Positions 10,101 through 18,296 of a stretch of DNA of 64,000 bases are shown here, one piece after another. The stretch comes from Candidatus Limnocylindrales bacterium. Lineage in GTDB: Bacteria; Desulfobacterota; Binatia; UBA1149; CAITLU01. The stretch is from positions 62,001 to 126,000 of the forward strand of contig DATNBU010000033.1 of NCBI GenBank assembly GCA_035571835.1, given 5' to 3'. Made by a program: the position numbers and the translations under genes. Position 1 is the stretch's first letter. Each line of letters begins with the position of its first letter. The notes under the pieces were generated by a model. It had not been told where the DNA came from. It searched no databases and saw only the letters and a list, made by a program, of their open reading frames with translations.

Positions 10101-10392
10101 ACTTGGTAATCGTCTCATCGAGCTTCGTTGCTGCCGCCGCCAGGGCATCCGTTACCTTCTGGTCGCTGCACGGGTTCGTGCCGGGGTTGCCGAAGGCGTC
10201 GAAATCGCACGCCGCCTTGATCTTGAGCGTTGTGGTCGCGTAGAGGCGTCCGGCTTTGGAAACTGCTTTCTGGCAGGGCAGTTGCGACTTGAGGACGACG
10301 GCCTGCGCGTCCGGCGCTGCGGCGAGAGCACCTGCAAGCGCAATGATGACGACGAACCGCGGGAAGCGGATGGAGAAGGCCTGGTCGAACAT
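7177..10392 (-). CDS. Large secreted multidomain protein with two c-type haem motifs
   Basis: 1071 aa from ATG 10392, chosen because GGAGGGAACGAC lies just upstream and the signal peptide follows at once (residues 1-30, ending near APDAQA). Residues about 31-270 form a cysteine-rich helical region. Residues about 280-600 look like beta-sandwich modules with a PKD/cadherin-like section. The C-terminal third contains CMNCH (near residue 843) and CRGCH (near residue 998), two covalent haem c sites, so the protein is exported and electron-active or structural in the periplasm or outside. Neighbours give no redox partner. I cannot name a family for the whole. Confidence 0.8.
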   Translation of the reverse strand: MFDQAFSIRFPRFVVIIALAGALAAAPDAQAVVLKSQLPCQKAVSKAGRLYATTTLKIKAACDFDAFGNPGTNPCSDQKVTDALAAAATKLDETITKSCGTMTSEQLSEPRPAGLSLAPLAALFPALRSEIDRLVDDLIDSLHTASSAGGGAAPSDAALHCQSALDAALRKGLLISFKKLGSSCQDREDAGKTVTGETSHIVEACIALTQLELDAASTKIVDKVAGSCDATAIAELGACPSVAADRTAASVSGCLLREARAAGAAVVISLTHLGVSGRVIGRIEINVPGSMTAKVGASSVHAVVRNEQHQIIGQMVSDAYGRIDVGVRPLQRVEICLSRGGVISCSPELVDVGLGPVYFGDRALDFPLGANEQVVTGRVRRVDASPCFEASTVADFALRGGVVVSPTGQPASGERTPVSPTGDFVVAVPLSGAQTLHADCGTENVSVDLGSPPLSTSPVIIDTTNDLPSGGTVDMTDDQGQPVTDPSTVDAGDVVTLHASFTDDDPLEYRWEITRGNGKFVGGALADDRRASGAQVDWQMGSDSNMQQVNLWASDAKGGIETLVATIGPINIGPITSPCIGPVKLQKFLCGLGYTAGVPTPSGGLSDFLSYKYRNPSRNSAGDACLYYNLVDPDCIDMNCDGIVDAGTDPMGKCKRMTLGGWWQKNGFSTTGLGPDVVSAWYLNSNDLGFGREMHCRVTSWSSIIAERPIEARTSSQSLVEALRSDILASPLVAEYSKLFNLYPSTVACYVTNYTTDHCFNYPTNDPQNADLAYQGQINFVANPLVNPPNAYGTVAMEFGPVEGFGQLGAITKFFVYNGRTAAGKRLTAANLDGCGNKSVPELCMNCHGGDWPGDSGQSTNVDNIVDGLNQPGLVLAGIDATDTSPTDAGYLLRQDLISKLTREESGFSSFLPFDTDTYKFPAAASLASQAADIRKLNQIVLYTKPVDPIRDLIKGWYGNNLVSGTFTPWRPTAWDDDIGQPGDESDLHDDVYARACRGCHAAHYSFSSWSSFPWSGRLCDNGSGFAGGSPTMPHAKLTYLNLWKGDFPQTTTFSTLEAWYLATEALPSCN

Positions 10393-10572
10393 GTCGTTCC
10401 CTCCGGAAGACGGGCGAATCAACGAAGCGAAGCGCGGGCAGGAGGTGTGATGTTGCCTGTTGGGCAGCAGTCTGGCGAGGAGATTCGGGTGCGCGGGCAG
10501 AATCAGGTCGAGAGCGGAGCCGGGCGGCCTGGTCTCGCGCAGGCCTGACGCCCTGAACAGTGGTTCAACGCG

Positions 10573-11004
10573 TCAGTTCGCCGGCGTCATTGCGACCACC
10601 GGAATGTCTCGCTGCGTGCGGCGCTGGTATCCGGCGTAACCGGAATACGTCGACGTGATCGTCGGCCACCACTTCTTCTTTTCCTCGGCCGAAGCAGTGC
10701 GCGCTATCAGCTGTTCCTTGCCCCTGCCCCGCTCGATCGTGACCGACGGATTGTGGACGAGGTTCTGGTACCACTGCGGATGACGATCGTCGCCGCCGTA
10801 AGAAGCGATGATGACGACGTTGCCATCGAGCTCGAAGTACGTGAGCGGCGTCGTGCGGGGCTGGCCGCTTTTGCGGCCCGTGGTGGTGAGCAGCAGTACC
10901 GGCATGCCGGCTACTCTTCCGCCGAGTCCGCCGCCGGTCAGGCGGTAGAGGGATTCGTGGATGCCTGTGATGAGTTTGGCGACGTAGTCTTTTGCGTTCG
11001 GCAT
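10573..11004 (-). CDS. Nitroreductase/deazaflavin (F420)-dependent oxidoreductase family protein
   Basis: 143 aa from ATG 11004, with GAGG about 9 nt upstream. The sequence LLLTTTGRKSGQPRTTPL, then VIIASYGGDDRHPQWYQNL, is the signature of the split-barrel DDN family, in which F420H2 or a related flavin reduces nitro compounds or quinones. The length matches the family. F420 use is inferred from the family and is not shown by anything else in the window. Confidence 0.88.
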   Translation of the reverse strand: MPNAKDYVAKLITGIHESLYRLTGGGLGGRVAGMPVLLLTTTGRKSGQPRTTPLTYFELDGNVVIIASYGGDDRHPQWYQNLVHNPSVTIERGRGKEQLIARTASAEEKKKWWPTITSTYSGYAGYQRRTQRDIPVVAMTPAN

Positions 11005-11067
11005 GTGACCGGTTCCTCTTCCCCCAGCCTCGCGAAGACTGGAGCGGGTAGCAAGGCGGCGCACAGG

Positions 11068-11103
11068 AGAAGGCCGCTCCGGGGTGACTCGGAGCGGCCT
11101 TCT
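11068..11103 (-). terminator. Strong hairpin between two minus-strand genes
   Basis: A 14-bp perfect inverted repeat (arms 11068-11081 and 11090-11103, core AAGGCCGCTCC) with an 8-nt loop. It lies 32 nt past the stop of the DUF4142 gene. On the minus strand it is followed only by a weak T-containing run (TTCTCC), so it is a probable but not textbook intrinsic terminator for that gene. Confidence 0.65.
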
Positions 11104-11135
11104 TGTGTGCTCGAGCGCTACGACCTCGTGCTGTC

Positions 11136-11732
11136 TTACTTCGTCGCAGGAGCCGTGCGGAGGTCGTCGTGGATCCTCTCGGATTCCTTCAGATGCATTT
11201 CCACGGTGGGAAGCGTCTTGGTGGCAAATGCCTTGATTTCCGGATCGAGCCCGCTGGTGGACTCGTTACGGAACAACGTCTGCATTTCCCGATGCGCGTT
11301 GATGCCGGACTCCTGAATGTAAGTCTTGTCGAAGTCATGAGCCGGTGTGGAGCTGATCTTGTCGACCAGCGCCTTGTGGTTCGCGTTCGGCACGTCCGAC
11401 AGCGTTACGCCCTTGGCTGTTGCGATGCTTCTCAGCTCGTCGTTGGCCTTGGTGTGATCGTTGATCATGTGCTGCGCGAACTCCTTGACCGACGGCGACA
11501 TCGACTTCTCGAGGGCAATGCGCGCCATCTGGACTTCGGCGATTCCTCCGCTGGCCGCATTGAGCATGAAGTCCTTGTCGGCCGCCGGGATCAGTCCCGC
11601 CTTGAGTCCCTGCGCTACGCCCGCCCCGAGATCCTTGCCGATCTGGCCGAGTCCGGTTCCTTCGGCTTGCGCCGTGCCGGCCGCAACGAACACGATGCAA
11701 CTGATGATGGCCGCGATGGTGGTGTTTCTCAT
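11136..11732 (-). CDS. DUF4142 domain exported protein
   Basis: 198 aa from ATG 11732 with GGAGGAG just upstream. The signal peptide covers residues 1-23 (AAIISCIVFVAAGTAQA). The mature part is the helical ferritin-like DUF4142 domain: DKDFMLNAASGGIAEVQM, then VKEFAQHMINDHTKAN and ALVDKISS. These are conserved repeating helices of the family. DUF4142 proteins are periplasmic or cell-surface proteins of unclear function, often stress-induced. Longer upstream starts were rejected because the ribosome-binding site and signal peptide fit 11732. Confidence 0.9.
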   Translation of the reverse strand: MRNTTIAAIISCIVFVAAGTAQAEGTGLGQIGKDLGAGVAQGLKAGLIPAADKDFMLNAASGGIAEVQMARIALEKSMSPSVKEFAQHMINDHTKANDELRSIATAKGVTLSDVPNANHKALVDKISSTPAHDFDKTYIQESGINAHREMQTLFRNESTSGLDPEIKAFATKTLPTVEMHLKESERIHDDLRTAPATK

Positions 11733-11977
11733 AATCTCCTCCAGTTGTAGTGCGCACGTACTGCGGGACTGCCCGCCTTGTCGAGACGATGGCACCACGC
11801 GGTCAATCGATGAAGTGAAAGCGGACGCATTCCGTGAAGAATGCGCAGGCGAGGTACGGACGGCGTCCACCGCCGCGTGCCATCTGCCCGGGTGAGTGAA
11901 CGAGCCCGAGGTCGCGAGCGACTTCCTCTCGAAGCGGCCCACGGATCTCGCGTCAAAGGTCGGCGATCGGCGGCTGC

Positions 11978-14263
11978 TTACTCCGGGCGGACGGTCACAG
12001 CCCAGATCCTTTCGATCTCGGAGCCGTCGCCGGCGCTGTGACCAAGCGCGATCACCTCTCCTGGCCCCGGGGTCGCCTCATGCGGAATCTTCACCCGCGC
12101 ATCGAAGCGTCCGTCGTCGCCGACGGGTGCAGTCCCGATCGCAAACTCGTCGGCATCGGAGTCGAAGAATCGGATCGCCACCGTCGATCCCGGCACGAAA
12201 CCGCCAGCCGACACGCGTACCCGCCGGCTGTGGGCGACCGAGCCGAGAGGCACCGTCGTGTCGCCGGGATTGGTCACCGCACCGGTGGTCGTCGGCAGCT
12301 GGACGATGATGTTGAACGAGTTGCTCCCGGTGTTCTTCGCGCGATCCTGCGAGGTGCACGTCACGGGCGTGTTCGAGCCGTTCGCAAAGCTGCTGCCGCT
12401 CGGCGGCGTACACGTCACCGCAGTCGCGCCGTCGAGCGAATCTGCGGCTGCCGGATTGGTGTAGACGACCGTAGCCGACGCCGCCTTGGTCTCGACCACC
12501 ACGTCGCTGCGGCGCACCACGACCGGCGGCGTCGAGTCTTCGATGTACACCAACGCCTTCGTGCACTTGGACACGTTGCCGGACGCATCGGTCGCGGTTG
12601 CGCTCAGCGTCGTCGTAGTGTCGTCGCCGACGACGAATCCGAAGCCCGATTCGAGCACAGCTTCCGTGAACGTGGCCGTGGTCCCCGTGCAGTTTGCCGT
12701 CCTGTAGAGCGTGATCCTCGAGCCGGCCTCGGCACCTCCGCGCACGATCGGATTGTTGTTGTTGGCAGGCGAAGCGGGAAGCGCCTTGAGAACGGGCGGC
12801 GGCGGTGCGACGACGTCGATCGTCAACGGCACGGTGAATGTGAATCCGCGCAGGTTCGCGATCAGCTCGTCGCGCTGTTCCGCGGTGATCTGCGCGAGGT
12901 TGAACGCATTCTGGACGTTCTCGCGCCAGCGGCTCTGCATGCCGGCCAGGTCGAACGTGGCCTTTAGGATTCCTCCGCTGAAACCGATCTGCACCGGCGG
13001 CACGATGGTCGGCGGCAGCGGGCCGTCCAGCGGCGGAATGAACTCCGCGCCGAACTTCTGGCTGATCGGACGCGCGTCCTCGAGAACAGTCGCGGCGAGC
13101 AGTCTCGGGTGACCATCGGGCCACGTCGGTGTGATCGTGACGGAGAGCTCGCCCGTGCTCGGCAACGGCGCGGCAGCGCGGAATTCAAACGACAGCGAAT
13201 CGCGGATGTCGGCGAGGCTGCGCGCATGAACCTCGTCGCGGAAGAGTGCGCGTCCGAGCGCCGCGGACATCTCGACGCCGGGCAGAAGTGTACCGGTCAT
13301 CGACGCGGTACCGACGACCACCCTGAAACCGGCCTGCGAGGCCGCCATCGTGTGCGTGGCCGGAAGCCAGAAATGGTCGCCTACCCGGCGCACGATCTCG
13401 TCCTGCGTAAGATGCGCGATACTCACGAGGCGGTCGATGATCGTTCCGTCCGGCGCCACCAGGAGCGATGTCGGAGTGCCTGCGCCGGGCTCCGATCCGA
13501 CGTAAAGCTGGCTGGACTTGTACATTGCCGACGCGTTGCTCCCGCTCGCGTGAAGCACGGGCTCCTGCAGCGAGAATGTGTCTCTCCACGTCGCGGCATT
13601 GGTTTGATTGGTCGGAGCGCCCTGCGTGTTCTGCCAGAGCAGCGGAACGACGTGCAGCTTGAGCGCGCTTGCGGCCAGCTCGGCCGTGGCCGGCGCCGCA
13701 TTCTGTTGCACGTCGCGGCACGGCAGACACCACATCGCGCAAACGTCGATCAGCAGGTAGCTCGTGCCGCCGTCGAGAAAGGAGCGGATGGAGCGCGAGA
13801 CGCCCGCCTGGTCGACTGCTGTGAAATCGGCCAGCTGCTGACCCGGCCGGTAGCCGACAGGCAGGTTCATCAGCGCAAAGATCGCGGGATTGGGCGCACC
13901 GGCATTGGTTGCAAAGATGCCGAACAAGCCTGCGGTGTTGTTGGCGGTCGCCGTCACGGAGGCGACCCCGCTGCTGTTGGTTACGACATCGGTCGAGGAC
14001 AGCGTCGCGGCGGCGGGGTTCGTCGGCTGCGCGAGCGCGAAGTGAACGCTGGCTCCCGCAACCGGCTGGCCCGAGTCATTCGTCGCGATGACCTGCAGCG
14101 GGAATGGGAATGGTTGGCCGAGGCCGGTCGTCTGCTGACCGATCTGATCCGACACGGGCCGGAGCATCAGCGCGCGTGCCGGTCGAGGCAGGACCAGCAG
14201 CGCAACCGCCAGAAATCCGAATGACAAAGGACGAACGAGCGGGCGGGACGAGAGCGTGAACAT
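11978..14263 (-). CDS. Secreted Big/thioredoxin/HYR multidomain protein
   Basis: 761 aa. Order of parts: signal peptide (residues 1-31); an Ig-like Big_1-type module (about 35-135) with the GQPVAGASVHFAL pattern; a thioredoxin-like domain (about 138-300) with redox motif WCLPC (Cys179, Cys182); a poorly assignable beta-rich section; a bacterial Ig-like module (about 495-575); and a HYR module (about 580-660, TPVTCTSQDRAKN). An extended beta tail ends the protein. A thiol-disulphide domain set within adhesion-like modules implies extracytoplasmic redox or surface assembly work. I do not know a characterised protein of this architecture. Confidence 0.8.
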   Translation of the reverse strand: MFTLSSRPLVRPLSFGFLAVALLVLPRPARALMLRPVSDQIGQQTTGLGQPFPFPLQVIATNDSGQPVAGASVHFALAQPTNPAAATLSSTDVVTNSSGVASVTATANNTAGLFGIFATNAGAPNPAIFALMNLPVGYRPGQQLADFTAVDQAGVSRSIRSFLDGGTSYLLIDVCAMWCLPCRDVQQNAAPATAELAASALKLHVVPLLWQNTQGAPTNQTNAATWRDTFSLQEPVLHASGSNASAMYKSSQLYVGSEPGAGTPTSLLVAPDGTIIDRLVSIAHLTQDEIVRRVGDHFWLPATHTMAASQAGFRVVVGTASMTGTLLPGVEMSAALGRALFRDEVHARSLADIRDSLSFEFRAAAPLPSTGELSVTITPTWPDGHPRLLAATVLEDARPISQKFGAEFIPPLDGPLPPTIVPPVQIGFSGGILKATFDLAGMQSRWRENVQNAFNLAQITAEQRDELIANLRGFTFTVPLTIDVVAPPPPVLKALPASPANNNNPIVRGGAEAGSRITLYRTANCTGTTATFTEAVLESGFGFVVGDDTTTTLSATATDASGNVSKCTKALVYIEDSTPPVVVRRSDVVVETKAASATVVYTNPAAADSLDGATAVTCTPPSGSSFANGSNTPVTCTSQDRAKNTGSNSFNIIVQLPTTTGAVTNPGDTTVPLGSVAHSRRVRVSAGGFVPGSTVAIRFFDSDADEFAIGTAPVGDDGRFDARVKIPHEATPGPGEVIALGHSAGDGSEIERIWAVTVRPE

Positions 14264-14555
14264 ATGGAGCCCTCCGGCAATGAAAGTGCTCGCCCGCCAT
14301 CGCTTCTCCTCGAAGCAGACGTGCCGGACGTCCCTCCCTTGGGCGCGAGACTAGTGGAAAGGCGGCGGGACGGTCAAGGCTACCGCGTTGGCCTGACCGC
14401 ATGCTCGGCGCCGGCTCGCGCGGATCTCGATAGTTGCTCACGAAATTGGGGCGGCGGTGAGCCACGTTGCACGCGCCGGTACCGTCGCAAGCAAGGAGTT
14501 TTTCGCCCGGCGGATGGTTGGAAACGCGAGGCGGACCCGCGCAGGATGCGCGGCG

Positions 14556-15434
14556 ATGCGCATTGCCACCTGGAACGTCAATTCGCTGAAGGCGCGGCTC
14601 GAGAAGGTCACGTGGTGGCTTGCGCGCGCAGAGCCGGATGTCGTCCTCATTCAGGAGACCAAGCTTGGCGATGCGGACGTGCCCGCGCTGGCGTTCCGTG
14701 CCGCGGGCTACGAGCTCGCGCATCACGGCGAAGGTCGCTGGAACGGTGTCGCGATCGCGAGCCGCGTCGGCCTTTCGGACGTCGTCACGAATTTCGGCGA
14801 GCCGTTCCGGCCGCGAACGGCTGACGACGTGGGAGATGACGAGCCTCTGTGCGAAGCGCGCATGATCGCCGCAACCTGTGGAGGCGTACGCGTCGTCAGC
14901 ATCTACGCGCCGAACGGCCGCGCCGTGGGCACACCGTTCTACGGTGCGAAGCTCGTCTGGTTCGACCGCCTCACGCGCTGGACCGCGGAATCCTGCAATC
15001 CTGCCGACGCACTCGTCATCGGCGGTGATTACAACGTGGCGCCCGAAGACACAGACGTCTGGGATCCGGCGGAGTGCAACGGCGGCACGCACGTCTCACC
15101 GCCGGAACGAGAGGCGGTCGCACGTCTTTGCGCATGGGGCCTCGCCGACGCGTACCGCATGCGTCACCGCGAGGTCGGCCGCTACACGTGGTGGGACTAC
15201 CGCGCCGGATGTTTCCACAAGAACTACGGCATGCGGATCGATCACCTGATGATGAGCAAACCGGCGGCCGCGCGGCTCATCGACGCCGACATCGATCGCG
15301 AGGCGCGCAAAGGAAAGCCGGTTCCGTCGGATCACGCGCCGCTGTTCGCGGACCTCGACGCGGCAGGAAAGAAGATCGACACCGGATGGGCCGGCGTGGA
15401 CGAGAAGGCGGCGAAGCGGCGTTCTACGGGCTGA
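14556..15434 (+). CDS. xth: Exodeoxyribonuclease III
   Basis: 292 aa from ATG 14556. All active-site blocks of the exonuclease-endonuclease-phosphatase fold are present: IATWNVNS, LIQETKLGD (metal-binding Glu), SIYAPNGR, IGGDYNVAPEDTDVW (catalytic Asp/Asn), RIDHLM and PSDHAPL (catalytic Asp-His). It hydrolyses DNA 3' ends and cuts at abasic sites in base-excision repair. The C-terminus has a short extra lysine-rich tail. It stands alone, convergent with the AIM24 gene 27 nt away. Confidence 0.95.
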   Translation: MRIATWNVNSLKARLEKVTWWLARAEPDVVLIQETKLGDADVPALAFRAAGYELAHHGEGRWNGVAIASRVGLSDVVTNFGEPFRPRTADDVGDDEPLCEARMIAATCGGVRVVSIYAPNGRAVGTPFYGAKLVWFDRLTRWTAESCNPADALVIGGDYNVAPEDTDVWDPAECNGGTHVSPPEREAVARLCAWGLADAYRMRHREVGRYTWWDYRAGCFHKNYGMRIDHLMMSKPAAARLIDADIDREARKGKPVPSDHAPLFADLDAAGKKIDTGWAGVDEKAAKRRSTG

Positions 15435-15461
15435 AGACTGCGAACCGGCGCGTGCGGAAAC

Positions 15462-16262
15462 TCAGGATGCTCCGTCGATCATCCGCCCGAGACTGCCCAG
15501 CACCGAGCCTTCCTCCATTCCACCGCGGCCCATCCTCGGCGCCGCTGCCATGATACGCCCCGCCATGCGACTGAGCGGCAGAGATTGCAGCCACACGCGA
15601 CCCGGCCCGCGCAGCGTGGCGAAGAACAAGCCTTCGCCGCCGAAGAAGGCAGTCTTGATCCCGCCAACGAGCTGAATGTCGTAGTTGACGCTCGGTTGAA
15701 ACGCGACGATGCAGCCCGTGTCGACGCGCAGCAGCTCACCCGGCGCAAGCGTTCTTTCGAGAATTGCGCCTCCCGCATGCACGAATGCGTATCCATCTCC
15801 CTGCAGGCGCTGGAGGATGAACCCTTCGCCGCCGAAGAAACCGGTGCCGAGCTTCTTTGCGAACGCGATGCCGAGCGAGACGCCTTTCGCCGCGCACAGG
15901 AACGAATCTTTCTGTGCGAAAATTTCTCCACCGATTTCGGAAAGATGAATCGGAATGATCTTGCCGGGAGACGGCGCACCGAACGCAACCTTCTTCTTTC
16001 CGCCGCCGCGATTCTGGAAGACCGTCATGAACATCGACTCGCCGGTGACCAGGCGTTTGCCCGCACCGACGAGCGCTCCGAGAAGTCCGCTCTTCTGCTG
16101 CGACCCGTCCCCGAAGATCGTCTCCATCTCGATGCCGTCGTCCATGAACATCATGCCGCCGGCTTCGGCGACGACCGCTTCCATCGGGTCGAGCTCGATC
16201 TCGACGAACTGCATGTCGTCGCCGACGATTCTGTAATCGATTTCGTGCATGGATTTCTGCAT
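15462..16262 (-). CDS. AIM24/TIGR00266 family protein
   Basis: 266 aa; AAGGAAG precedes ATG 16262. The family pattern is clear: EAGGMMFMDDGIEM near the N-terminus, repeated glycine-rich strands GGEGFILQRLQGDG, and GGEGLFFATLRGPGRVWLQSL near the C-terminus, forming a double beta-roll. The family includes mitochondrial AIM24 and bacterial proteins of unknown biochemical role. Its last ~165 nt are duplicated as a decayed fragment about 2.8 kb away, next to the island border. Confidence 0.92.
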   Translation of the reverse strand: MQKSMHEIDYRIVGDDMQFVEIELDPMEAVVAEAGGMMFMDDGIEMETIFGDGSQQKSGLLGALVGAGKRLVTGESMFMTVFQNRGGGKKKVAFGAPSPGKIIPIHLSEIGGEIFAQKDSFLCAAKGVSLGIAFAKKLGTGFFGGEGFILQRLQGDGYAFVHAGGAILERTLAPGELLRVDTGCIVAFQPSVNYDIQLVGGIKTAFFGGEGLFFATLRGPGRVWLQSLPLSRMAGRIMAAAPRMGRGGMEEGSVLGSLGRMIDGAS

Positions 16263-16391
16263 GGGGTGCTTCCTTTGTTTGAGTGAGCGTCCGTAGTGAG
16301 GTCGAGCTCGGGGCGGCGATTCGCCGCGTAACTCAGCAGATGCCCGTTCGGCGGGCGGGATGCAATTGGACGGGCGCGGATTCCGTGGGGA

Positions 16392-16955
16392 TCAGTTAGG
16401 AGGTGGTTCAACGGCACACGTTCGGCTATTGATCTCGAGAGAAAAGCGGAAATCGCGATGGGCGAGGAATCCGGCGTGCGGGAAAAACCTGGGGAGTAAT
16501 GTGGCGAGCCAAGTCAGCGGTCCCGTATCCTTGGTCTGTGTTTCGATGTTTATCGGTACCTGACGCAAGACGCACGAGCCGATCTCAACGTCGACGGTGC
16601 GTGCTCGCGGGGCCCAGCGCGCGCACCACTGAAGGTACTGTCGAAAGCAAGAGTAATATGCCTCCGGGGCACGCTCAAGATGTCGGCACGTGCCAACCTC
16701 CGCGTTTGGATGGATGGCTTGGATGTACTCGAAACCTTCAACGGTGCGAGCAGTTGCGAGGTATTCGTTCTGCTGTCCGAAAAATCGCAACGTGACGTTA
16801 TGTGGAACGAGCGAGGTCGGATAGTCAGCCTTTCGTCCGTAGTCTTTTACTTTGATATCCACCGTGGCGCGTGTCTGCGCCAGTATCAGTTGACAGATCC
16901 ATGCAACTACCAGGGTTGCGGTCGCTAGATATGGAGCTCTTGAACGAATGGTCAC
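16392..16955 (-). CDS. Hypothetical exported protein
   Basis: 187 aa from GTG 16955. Residues 8-27 form an uncleaved or cleavable signal helix (YLATATLVVAWICQLILAQ). Four cysteines sit in the middle (TCRHLERAPEAYYSCF, QWCARW, GSCVL), suggesting disulphides outside the cytoplasm. I recognise no family. Base composition is lower in GC than the chromosome on its left, and it stands beside decayed sequences, so it may have been acquired with an older insertion. Confidence 0.55.
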   Translation of the reverse strand: MTIRSRAPYLATATLVVAWICQLILAQTRATVDIKVKDYGRKADYPTSLVPHNVTLRFFGQQNEYLATARTVEGFEYIQAIHPNAEVGTCRHLERAPEAYYSCFRQYLQWCARWAPRARTVDVEIGSCVLRQVPINIETQTKDTGPLTWLATLLPRFFPHAGFLAHRDFRFSLEINSRTCAVEPPPN

Positions 16956-17004
16956 GCTACAGTCACCTCGCGAGAGAGCGTTGCCGCCGCGACACGCCCT
17001 TTCA

Positions 17005-17155
17005 GATGGCCGAGCTGCCCCGACATTCCGCGGGGAATGTTTGTTTCGGGCCGGCGCCAGAAGGCGTCTCTATCTTAGATCGTTACGCCCTGTTCCACAC
17101 AGCGGGAGTGTGTCGGCGGACGCTCATTGCGTAATTAGGCAGCGACAGCGTACTC
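17005..17155 (-). pseudogene. Decayed ssrA-like (tmRNA) sequence, central part
   Basis: This stretch aligns with the intact tmRNA at about 34930-35095 in the same orientation. Shared blocks include TTACGCCCTGTTCC and TAATTAGGCAGCGA, and the end of the tag reading frame with its TAA is still recognisable. I judge similarity at roughly three bases in four, with short gaps. The 3' tRNA-like end (T-arm, acceptor strand, CCA) is not present on the left side, so no tRNA-like domain can form. It is a remnant of a second tmRNA gene, not a functional one. Confidence 0.7.
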
Positions 17156-17160
17156 GCGCG

Positions 17161-18120
17161 CTAATGAATGCACGCGTCGTTCGACGTCGCGAAGGTATTT
17201 TCGGTCCACCTGTGATCGCCGCAACCCGCCACCTCGTCGGTCATGTCGCGTACGGAGTTGAGCGACGAGTCGTTGCGCGCGATCTTGACCTTTGCGGCAG
17301 ACGCCTGGACACGAATTCCGTAGGCGTTGTAGCTGACGGTGTTGTCCAAGGCCTTGGCCGAGGCTGCAATCACGAGACCGTCGTCGGCGTTGTTCGCGAT
17401 CGTCGAATCCCGCACCCCGCAGCCTTCTCCGTTGACAACGACGCCGTCCCCGTTGGACGCGGCGTTGCAGGTCAGTTTGTTCTTGATGCCGCCGAGGTCG
17501 ACGCCGGACGTCGCGTTGCTGCCGGCCGTTACGAAAAGCAACCTGTTCTTGTTGCCGATGACGTTGAAGCCGGCTGCACCGTTGCCGTTGGAGCTCGACG
17601 ATGTGACGGAATTTCTGTCGCTGCCGATGTTGAATCCGTCCCCTGCGTTATTCGTGGCAGTACAGTACGTCACTCTGTTTTTCGGGCTGGTAAACTCGAC
17701 TGCAAACCCATGGCCACCGGGAACATGGCCGTTCGTGGCAGTCACCGTTTCGACGGTGTGGTAACCGTCTCCGGAAAACAGCACACCGACCGCGCATCCG
17801 TCGACGGTGCCGTTGATGACGTGATCATGGCTTCCGTGAAGCACGATTCCTGCCGAAGGAATCTCCGAATTCATATCGAGATCCTGGCACGTGACTGTCT
17901 TGCCGTTAAGATCGAGCGTGCCGCCGTCCTCTACGGTGATCGCATAGTCTCCAAACGTACCGTCACATGGACCCACGTTCGCCGTGAGCGTCACGGTCGC
18001 GCCGGCGGCAACCACTGTGCCACACGGTTCGGCGAGCGCGGCGGACGGAGCGGCAATCGATGCCGCGCACAGCACCGCGAACAGTCCTGATCGTGCGCGG
18101 GCCTGGCTCGCTCGGTTCAT
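17161..18120 (-). CDS. Secreted right-handed parallel beta-helix protein
   Basis: 319 aa; AGGAGG lies just upstream of ATG 18120. The signal peptide is residues 1-30 (ending SAALA). The mature part repeats short strands with asparagine ladders typical of a pectate-lyase-like beta-helix: LDLNGKTVTC, HDHVINGTVDG, NAGDGFNIGSDRNSV. It probably has a NosD/PbH1-type right-handed helix binding carbohydrate or acting at the surface. No catalytic residues are evident. The coding region lies exactly between two pieces of a decayed tmRNA gene: its stop is followed within about 10 nt by the tmRNA tag-end sequence. Confidence 0.85.
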   Translation of the reverse strand: MNRASQARARSGLFAVLCAASIAAPSAALAEPCGTVVAAGATVTLTANVGPCDGTFGDYAITVEDGGTLDLNGKTVTCQDLDMNSEIPSAGIVLHGSHDHVINGTVDGCAVGVLFSGDGYHTVETVTATNGHVPGGHGFAVEFTSPKNRVTYCTATNNAGDGFNIGSDRNSVTSSSSNGNGAAGFNVIGNKNRLLFVTAGSNATSGVDLGGIKNKLTCNAASNGDGVVVNGEGCGVRDSTIANNADDGLVIAASAKALDNTVSYNAYGIRVQASAAKVKIARNDSSLNSVRDMTDEVAGCGDHRWTENTFATSNDACIH

Positions 18121-18248
18121 CTGATCCTCCTGCGGCCGACGAAAAAGTCGACTTGGAATAACGCAGCGGCAGAGCCGTTGGAAGGGACGACTGATGCGCG
18201 CAGATCGAACAGCTCGACCGAAGGCGGTGTGAGCGCAGACAGCGCGGT

Positions 18249-18285
18249 CGGCGTAACAGCTCCTGCTTCATGCCGCTCGTCGGAT
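18249..18285 (-). pseudogene. Decayed ssrA-like sequence, 5' part
   Basis: A 16-bp identity (CAGCTCCTGCTTCATG, 18257-18272) plus flanking similarity matches the intact tmRNA at 35155-35170, near its 5' end and in the same orientation. The G-rich 5' acceptor strand is lost. Read on the minus strand it precedes the beta-helix gene, and the central tmRNA remnant (17005-17155) follows that gene. The order is therefore that of one tmRNA gene opened in its tag region. Confidence 0.65.
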
Positions 18286-18296
18286 CAGCCCAGCAC

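Noticed and set aside
17005-18285. Functional two-piece or permuted tmRNA in the 17-18 kb region
   Set aside because: The T-arm, acceptor strand and CCA cannot be found, the 5' G-rich strand is lost, and an intact one-piece tmRNA exists at 34839-35196.
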